This document shows positions 14,301 through 27,700 of a DNA stretch of 64,000 nucleotides, in pieces; within the stretch, counting starts at the first letter, position 1; each line of letters opens with the position of its first letter. The position numbers and the translations under genes are program-made. The DNA is from Ricordea florida. Its lineage: Eukaryota > Cnidaria > Anthozoa > Corallimorpharia > Ricordeidae. The notes beneath the pieces are model-generated. The model saw only the letters and a program-made list of their open reading frames with translations, was not told the DNA's origin and ran no database searches. The stretch is from contig OX453273.1 in the NCBI GenBank assembly GCA_949710005.1, forward strand, positions 40,354,754-40,418,753. Reading direction: 5' to 3'.

Positions 14301-17300
14301 TGTATATATATCTTATGTAATTCCCGTAGGGAAAAGTTTTGATACATGACAAATTATTTGTTTGTTCAAACTGGGGCGGAATTGTTGAATCATTAGCCCC
14401 TCAACGATCCTACGCTTGTGGAATGTCTGTGCTGAGGAAGGAACACGCCAGGTGAAAGAATGTGAAGGATTTTCTCGCAGGTGTTTTGCAGGTTCAGAGG
14501 TGTGAGCAGGATTTGAATGTTCCGCAATTCGTACTGCTAAATTTCTCATAGTCTCGCCAATATAATCAGCACCACAAGAACAATCTCCTTTATAAACAAC
14601 TTTGGATCTATGAGTGTTTTTGTCTTTGTTGTTGAAGAGGCTTTTGATTCGCCTTGTTTGCCATAAGATTATAAAGATGAATTTGAAATTAGTAAACTTG
14701 TTGAGTTTTTTGATAAACGTTTTGCTGAGTTTTTCGTTTTTACCACAAAATGGGAGCTTAATGAAAACTTTTTTACGTTCTTCGAAAAGAAAATCCGGAA
14801 TGATGTTGTCATCTTGTGGGGACCGGTTAGAAAGCTGTTGATTGTATGCGAGGTAAAACGTTTCGGATAACCTGCTTTGATGAAAGAAATTTCTAAAGTC
14901 ATAATGTCCTTCTCAAAATCGGTAGAGATGCGTTTAGTCTGTGGAGTGAACCAGTCATGCAATTCCTTTTCCATTTGGTAGGGACCTCAGATTTCCAATG
15001 TGTTGGTAATTTCCCCGGTTTTTTGTAGACGCTGCAAATGAACTTGTTAGTGTAATTAAAGGCAGGATCAAGCTACTGTTTTTCTTTGGCTTTTGTAACA
15101 ACATCTTGATTTGTAGTAGTTTATTGCTTTGAACATGATAACAGCCTACCTCTGTTTTTTATATTTTCATATTGAGCGATTTTTCTTTTTTGTTACAGAC
15201 TAGCGTTGAAAAACTGCAGAAAATGGCCAGGCATGTGGACAACAATGGCTTCACACCCCTTCTACAAGCTTGCGAAACTATTGCGTCATCACCACCAAAT
15301 AAGGTATTTTTGTGTCTTAATCATGTATTTCCTTATCTATGCTTAGAACATGTCATTTGTCTTTGTTATTATGATCTGTCTTGAATATATAAAAATTTCA
15401 TATATATTAAGTGCGAAAGAAAGAATTAACACGTGAAAGGTCATCGCAGTTATGTACCCAGCTTAGGCAGTTGCGAAACTAAGGCATGATGACATTCAAG
15501 TTTGAACGGGATTCGAACCCATGACCTCTGCGAGACCGGTGTAGTGCTCTAACCAACTGAGCTATCAAGCCAACTGGGAGCTCGTCATTTGTGAGTTCGT
15601 AATACACCGATTATTTTTCATTTAGTCACGTATTCATCATTGGCGAAATTTCCAGGTTAAAGGAGTGAAGAGATCCTTTATCCAGACCTGAATGACCGAA
15701 TTCATACAACCCAAAGTTGTTGTCTAATTTGTCGGGAAGTTGAGGTATTTTTCTGCCGTTCTCACGACACCCCGTCCACCGTTTACTAAACAGGCTTAAA
15801 ACATGTTTAAGCTCAACTGTATCACGACGCAATTTAGTTTAAACGAGTTTGGCTCGTGGTTTAACATATTTATATTAAGTATAAATACTCAGGTGATTAT
15901 ACAAAATCGCGCGCTCTGATTGGTTCGCTATCTCGGATTATCAGCCGATAATCACCTCGAGGAACAAAATGGCGGCCAGTCGTTTTTCAATTGTGACGCG
16001 CGCTTTTGATGAAATAAATTTTTTTCGTGTTTACAATGCTATTTTTTTCTTTTTCACGTGTGTATTTATACTAAAACAATTATTCGCCTCAGGCTCAGTG
16101 ATTATCGGTGAATATTCACCGATAATCGCTTCACCTTCGGCTGATAATAGGACAATCACATGACTTTTGGAGGGCATATAGTTTATTTGTGGCCCGAGTA
16201 GCATCATTTGCGCCCGAGCGCGAAGCGCAAGGGCGCAAATGATGCTACGAGGGACACAAATAAACTATATGACCGACAAAAGTCATGTGATTATCATTAT
16301 TATCAATACACAAGGCCAAATCGTACAAATTCATTTAATAAGAAAAAAATGTTTAACAGAGATGTAGCATGAAACTATGGTATGGAAAGTTGTTGCTACA
16401 ATACGATCAGCTAAACAAGAGCCAAATAAAATTCCTTTTTGTTTACAATAAAATGTCAAATATAATCTAGTTTTAAAAAGATTGGTAACAATGATTAGCA
16501 AAAAGACAGTTTATATTTAAAAAAAATAATAGTCTTCCCGTTCACAGGCAATGGACTCAGCTGCAGGGCCGTTAATGCATTAACGGCCCGCTAGGAGTCA
16601 TTTGCGGCCCGCAAAGCGCGTGTTTTCAAGAGGGCGGTTTTCAATTTGGCCGCGTATCTTGATAATAATTGTTAATTATTGAAGCAAGAGAAGACGAGGC
16701 ACCTCCTCCTTTCTTGATTTAAGAGAAACACAGTATTACATATGAATATTAGTGTACATCAATGTAACTTGCCAAAGATTCCTCAACCAACCCGGGTTAC
16801 CGAGATAGTAAGCGGAGCCAGCCTGCTTCCTAAAAAAACCCGAAACAAAATTCTACTAAGGAAAAGAGGCATCAGCCTAAATCTCGGTAAAGCTGGTCGC
16901 CCGCTTGGCCCTAGACGACTATTTTATATTTGTTGCACAGTAGAACAGTAGATTTGAAATAGTTTCGCTTTGTTTTCTAGGATCACAATGAATTCGTCAA
17001 GGAATTTATTAAGGTAAACCTAAACACTCAAGTATTACTTTTGTTTTTTGGTGGTTTCTTCCCTTTGCTCCCTTACGTAAACGAGTTAGAGGTGAGAGCG
17101 AGAGTAACAAATCCTTGGGATCAGACAGGCAGATCAGGGAGCTTTAATTCAGCGTGTGCGAAGTTTCTTAGTTGGCTAAAACGTACCTCCATCAAAGCAT
17201 AAACTCAATAAGAATTAAATTCGACTGGATCTTAACAACTCACTGTGAAACAAAAGCCAGTTCACATTTTGGCGCGCAGATTTTCCCGTGTTTGCTTTCG

Positions 17301-18682
17301 GTCACTGATGAATCTGGGTGAATCCAGTGATTGCATTTTTCATCGTACCTGAAACGGAAAAACTCCAATTTCTTCTTTACGAAAGTGAGTGAAGTCGAAG
17401 TTTTCCTTCTGCTGGAAACCATTGATACTAAGAAATCGTTTGGCATTCACAAGCTCCACCCTTTGCTTCTATCCTCTGCCGCACTCTTATTATTCAGACG
17501 GCTGACTCATATTATACATGTATCGCTTAAGCAAAGTATTCTCCCAGATAGTCTTAAAATTGCTATGGTTATTCCTATTTATCAAAAAGGCCCTCGATCT
17601 TTATATGTGAAACTATAGCCCCATTTCAATTCTCTCGGCTCTAAGCAAAGTTCTTGAGAAGCGTATTCTCAACCAATTAATGTTGTATGTTACGTCTGAA
17701 AATAGTTTAGTTCCTAACCAATATGGCTTTAAACCTTGAACCTCTACAACTGACTGTTGGTTGACTTAATAGATGAAATATCGAGCGCTTTGGATACTTT
17801 TATTTCTGGACCTAATTAAAGCTTTTGACACCGTAAACCACTCTATTCTACTATCTAAACTTAGACTTAACGGAATAAGAGATATTGAAAATCGTTGGTT
17901 TAAGTCATACTTAAGCAGAAGGAGACAAAACGTTTATGTCAATGGCGTTACTTCCGATTCTGCTACGACAAATTCAGGTGTACCACAAGGGTCAATCCTA
18001 GGTTCTCTCCTTTTTCTAATTTATATCAATGACATCGTCAAAGCAACACGTTATTTTTCAATAAGACGTTTTGCCGATGATACTTCTTTAATCTTAATTG
18101 GTTAAGACCCAGATCATTAGCTTCAGCATACAAGCAGTGAACTGCCAACCATTCATGAGTGGCTATTGTCTAATAAACTCACCCTGAACTTACATAAGAC
18201 GAAATACTTAATATTTCAGCCAAGAAAAAAAATTAACTATAGTTTACACTTGCCTCTCCAACTTGCAGATCAGTGTTTGGAGCAGTCTTATAGTCTAAAA
18301 GATTTAGGATTAATTATTGACCGATTTTTGTCTTGGCATGACCATATTGATTACATAAACAGTAAAGTTAGCAAAAGTTTAAATATTATTACTGAAATTA
18401 AAACGTCATGTTACCAAACAATCTCTAATCACTATGTATTATGCACTTATATATCCTTACCTAATCTTTGGTTGCATATTGTGGGGTAATAATTACGAAA
18501 CATCTCTAGATAGCTCAATTGGTTAAATTACAGAACAAAGTAGTCAGAATCATAAATTACGTCCCACTCTGTGATCATGTTACTCCTCAATACATATGCG
18601 TTGGTCTTATCAAGCTTCCTGACATTGGAAAACTTTATACCGGCCAATTAATTTACGGAAAGCCGTCCAATTTCATCCTATC

Positions 18683-18734
<52 letters not shown>

Positions 18735-21700
18735 CTCTAGTATCTAAGCAACATAATTACGGCACTCTCATTGCATCCCTGTAGCATCTCAATCCCAGTC
18801 CCTTCACAATAAACATAAGGAAATTCTGCCCAACAGTAATCGGTTGTTATTACTGGAATGCTTTTTCTCTTTCTATTCTTCAAAAATTAACAAAACGATT
18901 GTTTAAAAGAGCTCCCCTCCAGTATTATTTAGCTCGGTATTAATTTCTGTCATTCGACTTTTGTAAAATAAATTTTCCTCTCTGTTCCTTGTTTTCTCTG
19001 TTTATAGTAGCTTTCCTTTTTTATCTCTAAAAACTGTATTAATTAAAAAGGGCATATAATTAGTCTAACTATATCACGCCCTTCTACACTTTTCCTTGAA
19101 CTTTTTATTTATTGTATTTAACTTGTTAATATGGAGTAAAATTATTGAATTCTTGTTGGGTGTAGCCTTGCACTTTAAAATTCTGGATAGTAGAACTTGC
19201 TAATTAAACTCATCTAACTGCTTCAGTTGCTTACACTCCGCAGATCTTGATCGACAAATGTGGCTCCAATGTGGAAGCCGTTGTCGGAGAAATCAACCGG
19301 GGAAAAAACGTGAGTTCTACCGTAAAATGTACTACATATTCCATCTCAACGTTACAAATCAAGAGCTCTGATACTAATGGACTAGACCCTGTCCAAGGAG
19401 AAAATAAATATTGGATTGGGCAAATATTAAATTAATGATAACTAGATGTACAGTATTATAACTGCTTATTAGTGACAAGGTTTACAGCTTTACCGTTGCC
19501 CATGGAATCAATTTGAATAAGTGTATACCAAGTTATTTCAAACATATATATGTGTTTCATCACATATCAAACACCTTGAATTTTGCTAAAAATACTCCGC
19601 TACGCGTGGCATTTTCAGCTGTCTTCTCGTTGTCTAATATGTGATGAAATACTGCATCTCGTGTTTGATCTGTTGTTTACCTCCTAGGCCACTATTGACC
19701 TCGATTTCAGAGAATAATTATTTACGCTAAAACCAGCTGCTGAAATCACATACGTAGTGGCACTTGCAAAACTTAATTCCATTGTTAAGAACTTATATTA
19801 AGTGGACTCCGCACTAATAATGATATGTACATTTAGCTGTCAAAAAACTCACGCTATCCATATGATTATCATCCACGATCCAAGTTTGCCTTGTTTTTAT
19901 TACAGTACGAAGAGACCGTTGATTGTTATTCATAAACAAACATTGCACAACTTTTTCAATTTCAATCCCTTATTAATCGGACACCCTCTATTAAGCGGAC
20001 ACGTGAGAAGGGCCTGAGGGTATCCGCGCATTCGACACTTCACTGTAACATGAAAAAACTGCCTCCTCGCTTCCTCAGAAGTAAGAGTTGCACGTGATTT
20101 AATCCAATTTAGTATAAATACTCGGGTGATTATACAAAACCGCGCGCTCTGATTGGTTCGCTATCTCGGATTATCAGCCGATAATCACCTCGACGAACAA
20201 AATGGCTGCCAGTCGTTCGCGCGCTTTTGATGAAATATAATTTTTTCGTGTTGTACAATGCTTTTTTTTCTTTTTTTGAAATAATCACCTATGTATTTAT
20301 ACTAAAACAATTATTCGCCTCAGGCTCAGTGATTATCGATGAATATTCACCTCGACTTCGTCTCGGTGAATATTCACCGATAATCACTTCGCCTTCGGCG
20401 AATAATTGTTAAATAGCGTTTTAAACTCCTTGTAAACTCTGACCTGTGAACTGTGGGTTGACTTTTTTGTATATAGATATAGATATGTATATATTTTTTT
20501 ACCTGCTGAAGACATACTGGTAGACGTAATTTGCAGTTTAAGGCGTCTGTCGAGGCAAAAAAACCCTTGTTTACATAAGCAGTTATTTAATTACCTTCTT
20601 TCGTAAAGAGTTACTTAGTTAGCTCCTCCTGCTCTTTTTTTATGAGTCACTCTGATGGTCTCGTGATAAATCTGTTTTCCCAGAGAGTCGTGAGAAGCGC
20701 TGAAAGGTTTGGTTTGAGTATAAGAGAAAGAGAAGACAACGGTAAGCCTTCAGTCAAGGAAGTAGAGTCAGACAATGACTCTGACAGCTATAAAAGTGAT
20801 CGTGATGATGATGATGATGATGATAATAATGATGTTGATGATGGTGATAATAATGACGATGATGATGTTGATAATGATGATGATGAGGATGAGGAAGATG
20901 AGGATGTTGACAATGACAATGGTAGCAATAACGGTAAAAACTGAAAACGTTTGATATTGTGATCAAGTGTTTCAATAGCTACCGGTTTAGGTTTCCCAGT
21001 CGGGTACATTTTCGATCATATTTTGCGAAAGTCTCTTTGCATTTCTTTCCAAAACACGGTATTCGTGGTGTTGCAGCAGTTGATAGATTTTTAGCCGCTT
21101 TCCATTTCACCACGTAGTGACATTAAACAAATGCGCAAGTGTGAATAATTTGCAAACGCAGTACACATCATATCTGTCCAGTAACCATGCCAACGGTGAA
21201 TCCTGGTAACACCCTTAAATTTGGAATTGTTGATTATTGATTGGATAGTGAATAAACGGCTTTCTTCACTTGGAGAAGTGAAAAAAAAATCTTTTTCGAA
21301 CGTTTCTTGGATTGTCAAAGAATGAAGATAGTGTATTTTGTGCCAGGAAAATATGTGAAAGATATATTTTTCGGCACTCTCACTGGCAAACCTGGAAATA
21401 GTAAATCCAACTCAGCCAGTAGGCGTCGAACCTACGACCTTCCGATTAATAGCTCTGACGCTCTACCACTGAGCAAAAGGAGACTCAATTGTGAGCAAGG
21501 CTATTTAAAACTAAGTTCATGTGACAAACATCCTGCATACTTCTAGGATTTGATTTGACAAAGTGAAAATGATTATGAAATAATGAAGATGGTTTATTTT
21601 GAACCTGAAAAATTAGTGAAAGATGTATTTTTCGACGCTGTCACAGGCAAACCCGGAAAAAGAAAACCCAAGGTCTCTCAGTAGGAGTCCAACCTACTAC

Positions 21701-24700
21701 CGTCCGATTACCAGTTGTAACGCCCTGCCACAGGGCTGTAAGGGACTCGTGGAAGCAAGATCATTAAACCAGGTTCATGGAACAGACATCGCGCATACCT
21801 CTTGGACTCGAATACCCAAAGGGGCGGGAGATACTCCGGATTTCAAGTGTCAGTGAGGATCAAAGGATTTTTTTGGGTTTGATATTCTCGATTTCGGAAT
21901 TTTTTTGGGTAGGAAAATTTTGACAAGTATTTTTTTTAGTAGTGTGATCTAATTAGGGATTTTTTTGGGGTATGCGAAACAATGTGGAAATTCGTGATAG
22001 TCCCCGCGTATCCCGGCTGCGTTTAACGCTTTCTGTAAAGTTGTATGACTCGAAAATTTAGCATGGAGATTTTGGGGGGTTACGTTTTGGCCCAGAGCCT
22101 TTTTGGGGTTTCGATTTTTGCCCCCATTCGATCATCCCTGTCACTTGAAATCCGAAGTACCCCCCCCCCCCTCCCCCGTCCTGGGATATTCATTTGTAGT
22201 GGCACAGTGGTGAAGGTAGACATGTCTTTTTAAAGTTCGCGTTTCAAACCCAACCCTTCACCGTCAAGATTACGTTCAGTAAGCCTTTCTAGTTTATTTA
22301 CATCTTATATATCTTATTTTATGTATACAGATCTAGGCGACAAGAAGCATGAAGCTGAATACGGAGAAACAGGTATTACATAGAAATGTTTGACTGCAAC
22401 TGAAATACGCCTCTTGTAAAGTTCATGTCCTCTCTAGTGAGGATATTTATGATGTCATGTCCGGTAATTTCTTGGTTGTTAGTGCAAACGGTCAATTTTT
22501 TTTCTTATATTAGAAATAGACATATGTGGGCGCGCGGAGATGTGAAATTTCTCTTTGAGTGTTAAAATTGATTTCTCACGAATTGTGTGTAGGGAAAGAA
22601 TGAGATATCAATTTGAACACAAGGAGAAACATCTCATATCTTTTAGCGCTGTGTACCAATCTTTTTGATATGTAAATAAACATCAGGGCCCGGTTGTTCG
22701 AAGCAGGGTTAAGGTAACCCTGAGTTAGTGCGAGAGTTAAATGCAGATATGAGAACTTAAAAATCACATTCAGTATAACTTTTTTTGAACACAATTTGAT
22801 GATTGTATGCTCTGAATAATATAGAGAAAGTTAAAGGAGAAAACGCTTTTTAACAAGAGGAAAAGGAACTCATGTTAAAAGTTAACCCTGGGATAGCGCT
22901 AATCGGCCTTCGAACAACCGGCCGCAGGTATTTACGTCAAAGCAGTTTTCAGACAAAAAGAGCTCTACGCAGCAATGATCAATCGAATGCAATGCCGATA
23001 AAACAAAATAACCTGAAACGCTAACAAGAACCTGAATATTCAAAGAAATATAACTTTCTAATCTTACTACTGTGATTTCTATTGCTGTCCAAAGTACGCA
23101 GTCTGCGGAACAGCGCAAAGTTATGGTACTGACACACGCAAAATTATCATAATTTTTTACGTTGTTTTGATGCGGTATTTTTCCTATAAAACGCTGTAGC
23201 TCATAGAACATTATAGGGGCGCTTTAAGATATGAATTCAAAGATTCATATATTCTTTTATTATTTAAAATAAAGTGGTATATCGAGTGGTAGCAAATTGA
23301 TGAAAAGTTACGTGTGTTGATATAAATGATGTCCGTGCCTGTGTGATACCACTGGCAGAGTAGCGTTTTTATCGATTTTCTACTCCTCGGTACTCAGTTC
23401 CGTTCAGTTTTATAGAATAAAAAGAAAATTACACGATCGCTTGGAGCTACGAAAATCTCATTCTTCACGTTTAAGAATTTTGTGTCTCCGCGTGGCTAGG
23501 TGACATCCTCTATAAGAGTCGCATGACTTTACGATTACTGCGAACAGAATTCCGCGTTCAAAGCTCGCCTTTTTAACGATGTTTTCAATATAAGTGTACG
23601 TGATCAGACCTTGGTCTATTTCAGGATTGTTCTCTTGTCTTCACTTTCTGGTTTACCGAAGCTGGAATTTCTCTCCCTTCCTGGAACTCCTGCTCGAGTA
23701 TGTGAAAGGGAAAAGTTCGGTTATCGATTCATTCGACAGACATGGTCGCACACCTCTCCAATTAGCAGTCAAGTGGCTCAACTCGGAAGCTGCGAAATTA
23801 GTTGTAAGTATTGTAAAAATCCTGTGCTTGACAACACAGGTAACTTGTAAGGTAACATACATTCTCGGTTGCCCTTCCAGTAATAGAAGTTCTCTAATAG
23901 AAGTCCTCTAATAGAAGTCCTCTGTAAAATGTTCTTTTTTTTCAGTTGCAATTCCAGCGACTCGTGTTAGTTTAGATGTAGATCTTCCTCGCCACTGTTT
24001 GTGGGATCATATGGGTCAGTAGTTCATGTATGACCCCATGACCCATGAAATGTCCTGAGGCACCAGTGCCATGTCGGGCCTCTAGGCATAGAAGTAACTG
24101 TAGTGAATTTGACGTAGTGTAGTAGCTGTAGTAAGTGTAGTAGCTGTAGTAAGTGTAGTGGGGTCATACATGAACTACTGACCCTAAAAAGTGATAGAGC
24201 AGATGTAATAGAAACCACGTGGGAAATTGGGAGGCTCGTGACTTAATAAAGAAATAAAAAACGTGCCGAGTGCATTTAGAATTTCCAAGAAGACGAGAGA
24301 AGTACCTAGAGAAGCACGAGTCCAAGGCGAGTACTTCTTGCACTTCTCGAATGTTCTGGAAAATCCCCAAGTGTTTATTGACGTATCAATTTTTAAAGAA
24401 CAAGTCTTTTTTCACATGATATATATTTTTTTCAGGGGAGGGGGTGGGTTAGTACATTTGTTCTTCTTCTAGGGGGTGGGGAAAGGGGGTTGTTTTATAT
24501 GTGATATTACATTATATGAATTCTGGGGTAGCTGAGGCAAGCCATCACTTACTCTGCTGTCTGATTTGCTGCAGATCAAAGGTGGAGCAGATGTAAATCT
24601 GCCCTCGCAGAACGACATCAACGATGGATTAGCTACAGCTTTGATAATGGCAGCCAGGTAGGAAGTTCTGACAGTTTACATTGTATCCGTTTGATTGCGC

Positions 24701-27700
24701 GTGAGGCGGCATTTTTTGAGATAATGTTGTCTTAAGCACAAGCTCGTGTTTATAATGTATTTTTATTACTCGGGCTACCGAAGGTGACGCGATTGGAAAA
24801 ATGGGCTCGTTTTTCCTTCGTGTTTGTTTCGTTATAAAAAAAACTGCTTTCGATTTTGGAACGATATTACCGCTTTATAATGACGGTGTTGGGAGAAAAT
24901 ATATTTCCGTCCAATGCGGAACTATATTTTCTCCCAGCTAATCGTCATTAGTATATACCAACTAAGCAACCTTGGTATTTGAACAATCTGATTGGCTCTC
25001 CAACTCGGGATATTCAACACTATCCACCTCCTGGAAGGTGAATAATGTAGGGGCTCCTGGGTAATCCTTGTGCCAGTACTGAGTAGGTGTTTGTTTGGAG
25101 AAAATACAAAATGGCGTCCAAGCTACCGAAATATGGCCGCAGCTTTTTCGAAGAGGTTCCACAAGGGAAATTAAGCAAAACACTGCCGCGCTGAAATGTT
25201 GACCATTGTGGGACCGAACAATACAACAGCGCAAATCAACGAGGCAATAAAACTGCAAGTGCAAAACGAAGTGCGGTAAGTCGCTTTGTCGTACGAATTA
25301 CGCCGTTAAACAATTATTTTTTTTTTAATTTTCCTCGTGTTTTTCTCTTAAATCTTGGTGAATAGTGGCCTTAGGAATACTTGAATATTTGGTCACTTTT
25401 CACTTCGATTTCTGAGAATAATTGTTAATTATTAAACGATGACGTAATCTTAAAAGCGAATTTAATTTATAGCAATAAAGCGATTTTTCAGTTAACTATT
25501 TTAAAACCAAACCCAAAATACAGTACTTCAGCCACTCTGACCGCAGAGGAGCTGTGTCTCGTTTGTACCAAGCGCTGAAAAAATTGAAGCTAGCTACAAT
25601 TGGTTTTATTCTCATTTCGTCTTTATCATTAAAGGCAGGGTGAAATTTTTTATCCTATCTATTGCCTTAGCAATAAAAAAAGTAAAGAAATCAAGAATTT
25701 CCATGCATTACTTAATTCGGAGAGTAAACTCGTAAATTACTCTTTGTTTAGAATATCTATTTTGTATATCGGACGTTTCTTGTCACATTTACTCTGCTAG
25801 ATATTTCTAAAAGCAAAGGTTGTTTGCTATTTCAGACCAGGCAGTTCTTCTCTAGATACTCTGCAAAACTTGTTAGCTGCCAAAGCAGAGCCTAACAAGG
25901 TGGACAAGTATGGACGCACTGCCCTATCGTGGGCCGTAACCAATTCTCCAGGTTGGTTAACCCTTTCGTTCACTTTAATTTTATGGAAATGGTACGAACT
26001 TTTCCGGTAGGATTTATCGTAGGGAAAATTTGTGTTCCATTTCAAAGTTTTTCGGAAAATCGCTTAGGCGTGGAATTATGGTGGTTGTTATGATTAGAGA
26101 GCTTGGAACTGGAGCTACACATGGGGAATGGATTTTCATTCGAAAATTCTCAACGGGAAAACAGGACTAATTTTTCCGAATTCCCAACCGTTCCGGAGAA
26201 TTTCCTATGGAAGGAACCTCAAGTTTGTATCCATTTACATCCCAACCCGAATGATTCAGGGCATGTTTTGTAAATGGAAAGCGTTCGGCTGTAACACCCC
26301 AAACATTCGTGTTTTCTATTCCAGACAGCAGCTCCACACCGTTCAAATTGTGTAAAGCGTTACTTGAAGCTGGTGCTGATGTGAACACAGTGGACAAAAA
26401 GCAACGCTCACCACTGCATTACTCAGTGAACTCCACCACTGGCGGCTTTGAGACACTCACCGAAGTTGAGGACTTGCTGATCAAATATGGTGCAGATACA
26501 ACGGCTGTTGACTTTCACGGAAGAATTCCACTTCATTACGCATTTGTCAAGATGAAAAACAGGTTCGTTTTGCTTGTTTTGTTTTGTTTTTTATTTTTTT
26601 TTTGTTTGTTTGGTTTTTTGGAGGGTACAGTTTTGGGTACGTTTTGTACTGTCACAATCTAGGAAATATACCCACCCTCTTGTACAATATACACTTAATG
26701 TATGGTCCCGAGGGAAACAGTTAGTTTTCTGTTCCCGATAGTCCTGATGTTTTCCAGGATGAAGTCGAGGGAAACATCAGGATTCGAGGGAAAGCAAAAC
26801 TAACTAGTTTTCCGAGGGACCATGCATTAACTGCTTTGTTACATATTTAGAAGATCACGCCACTTTTGACTTAGTCATGCACTGATGACGTGCTGTTGTA
26901 TGCGGCGCGCGGGCAACAATTGCGCAATTGTATCCCGGTCAAGAATCAACCAATTGCAATGCTCGTTTTGTTGAGTGAAAGTCTAGGTATATAACTGACA
27001 ATACTTTTTGACGGCATATAATTCATGGTAGGCCACCATATAGTCACCAAATATAGTGTTAACAGAGGTATACAAGGGTTTACAAAGGTATAACCTTGTA
27101 AACCCTTGCATACCCCTGTAAACTGACTATATGGTGGCCTACCATGAATTATATGCCTTTTTGACCTACAGTAACACTTGACGTCCGCTCTTCTTAAACA
27201 CCTCAAATGCACTCCTTAATCAGCGATTGCTCCTATCAAATAATTGTTGATTATTCATTATAGGCACGCTGATTATAGCCTGTCTGATCCCATATCTGTG
27301 GCAGGCCTCCTCTGTGAGGCGATGGCTGAACAGGGGAAGGATTTAAATAAAGAATTAAATCGACAAGACAACTTTGGACAGACTCCCCTTCACAGAGCTG
27401 CACTGAGAGGGGCTACCATCTGTGCTTTGAATCTTCTGCAGGTACGACGTGGGTACATTTCTTATACATCTGAGAGTACACTCCAACTTAACACTCGGCC
27501 ATAATGGACATAGTGTGGTCGCAGAGGTCTGAACGCTGGATTCGAAGTTAGGCCGTTTTCATTTCAATTTCCCTTGTTACTACCAGCTGGGCCTGAAATG
27601 CGGCCAATCTGTGGTTTAACTCCCCTGATCACGTTTGGAAATAGGAATTATATGTCTACATTTTGCCTCTTTATAATTCATGTCAGTTTCCTAAGAAATC

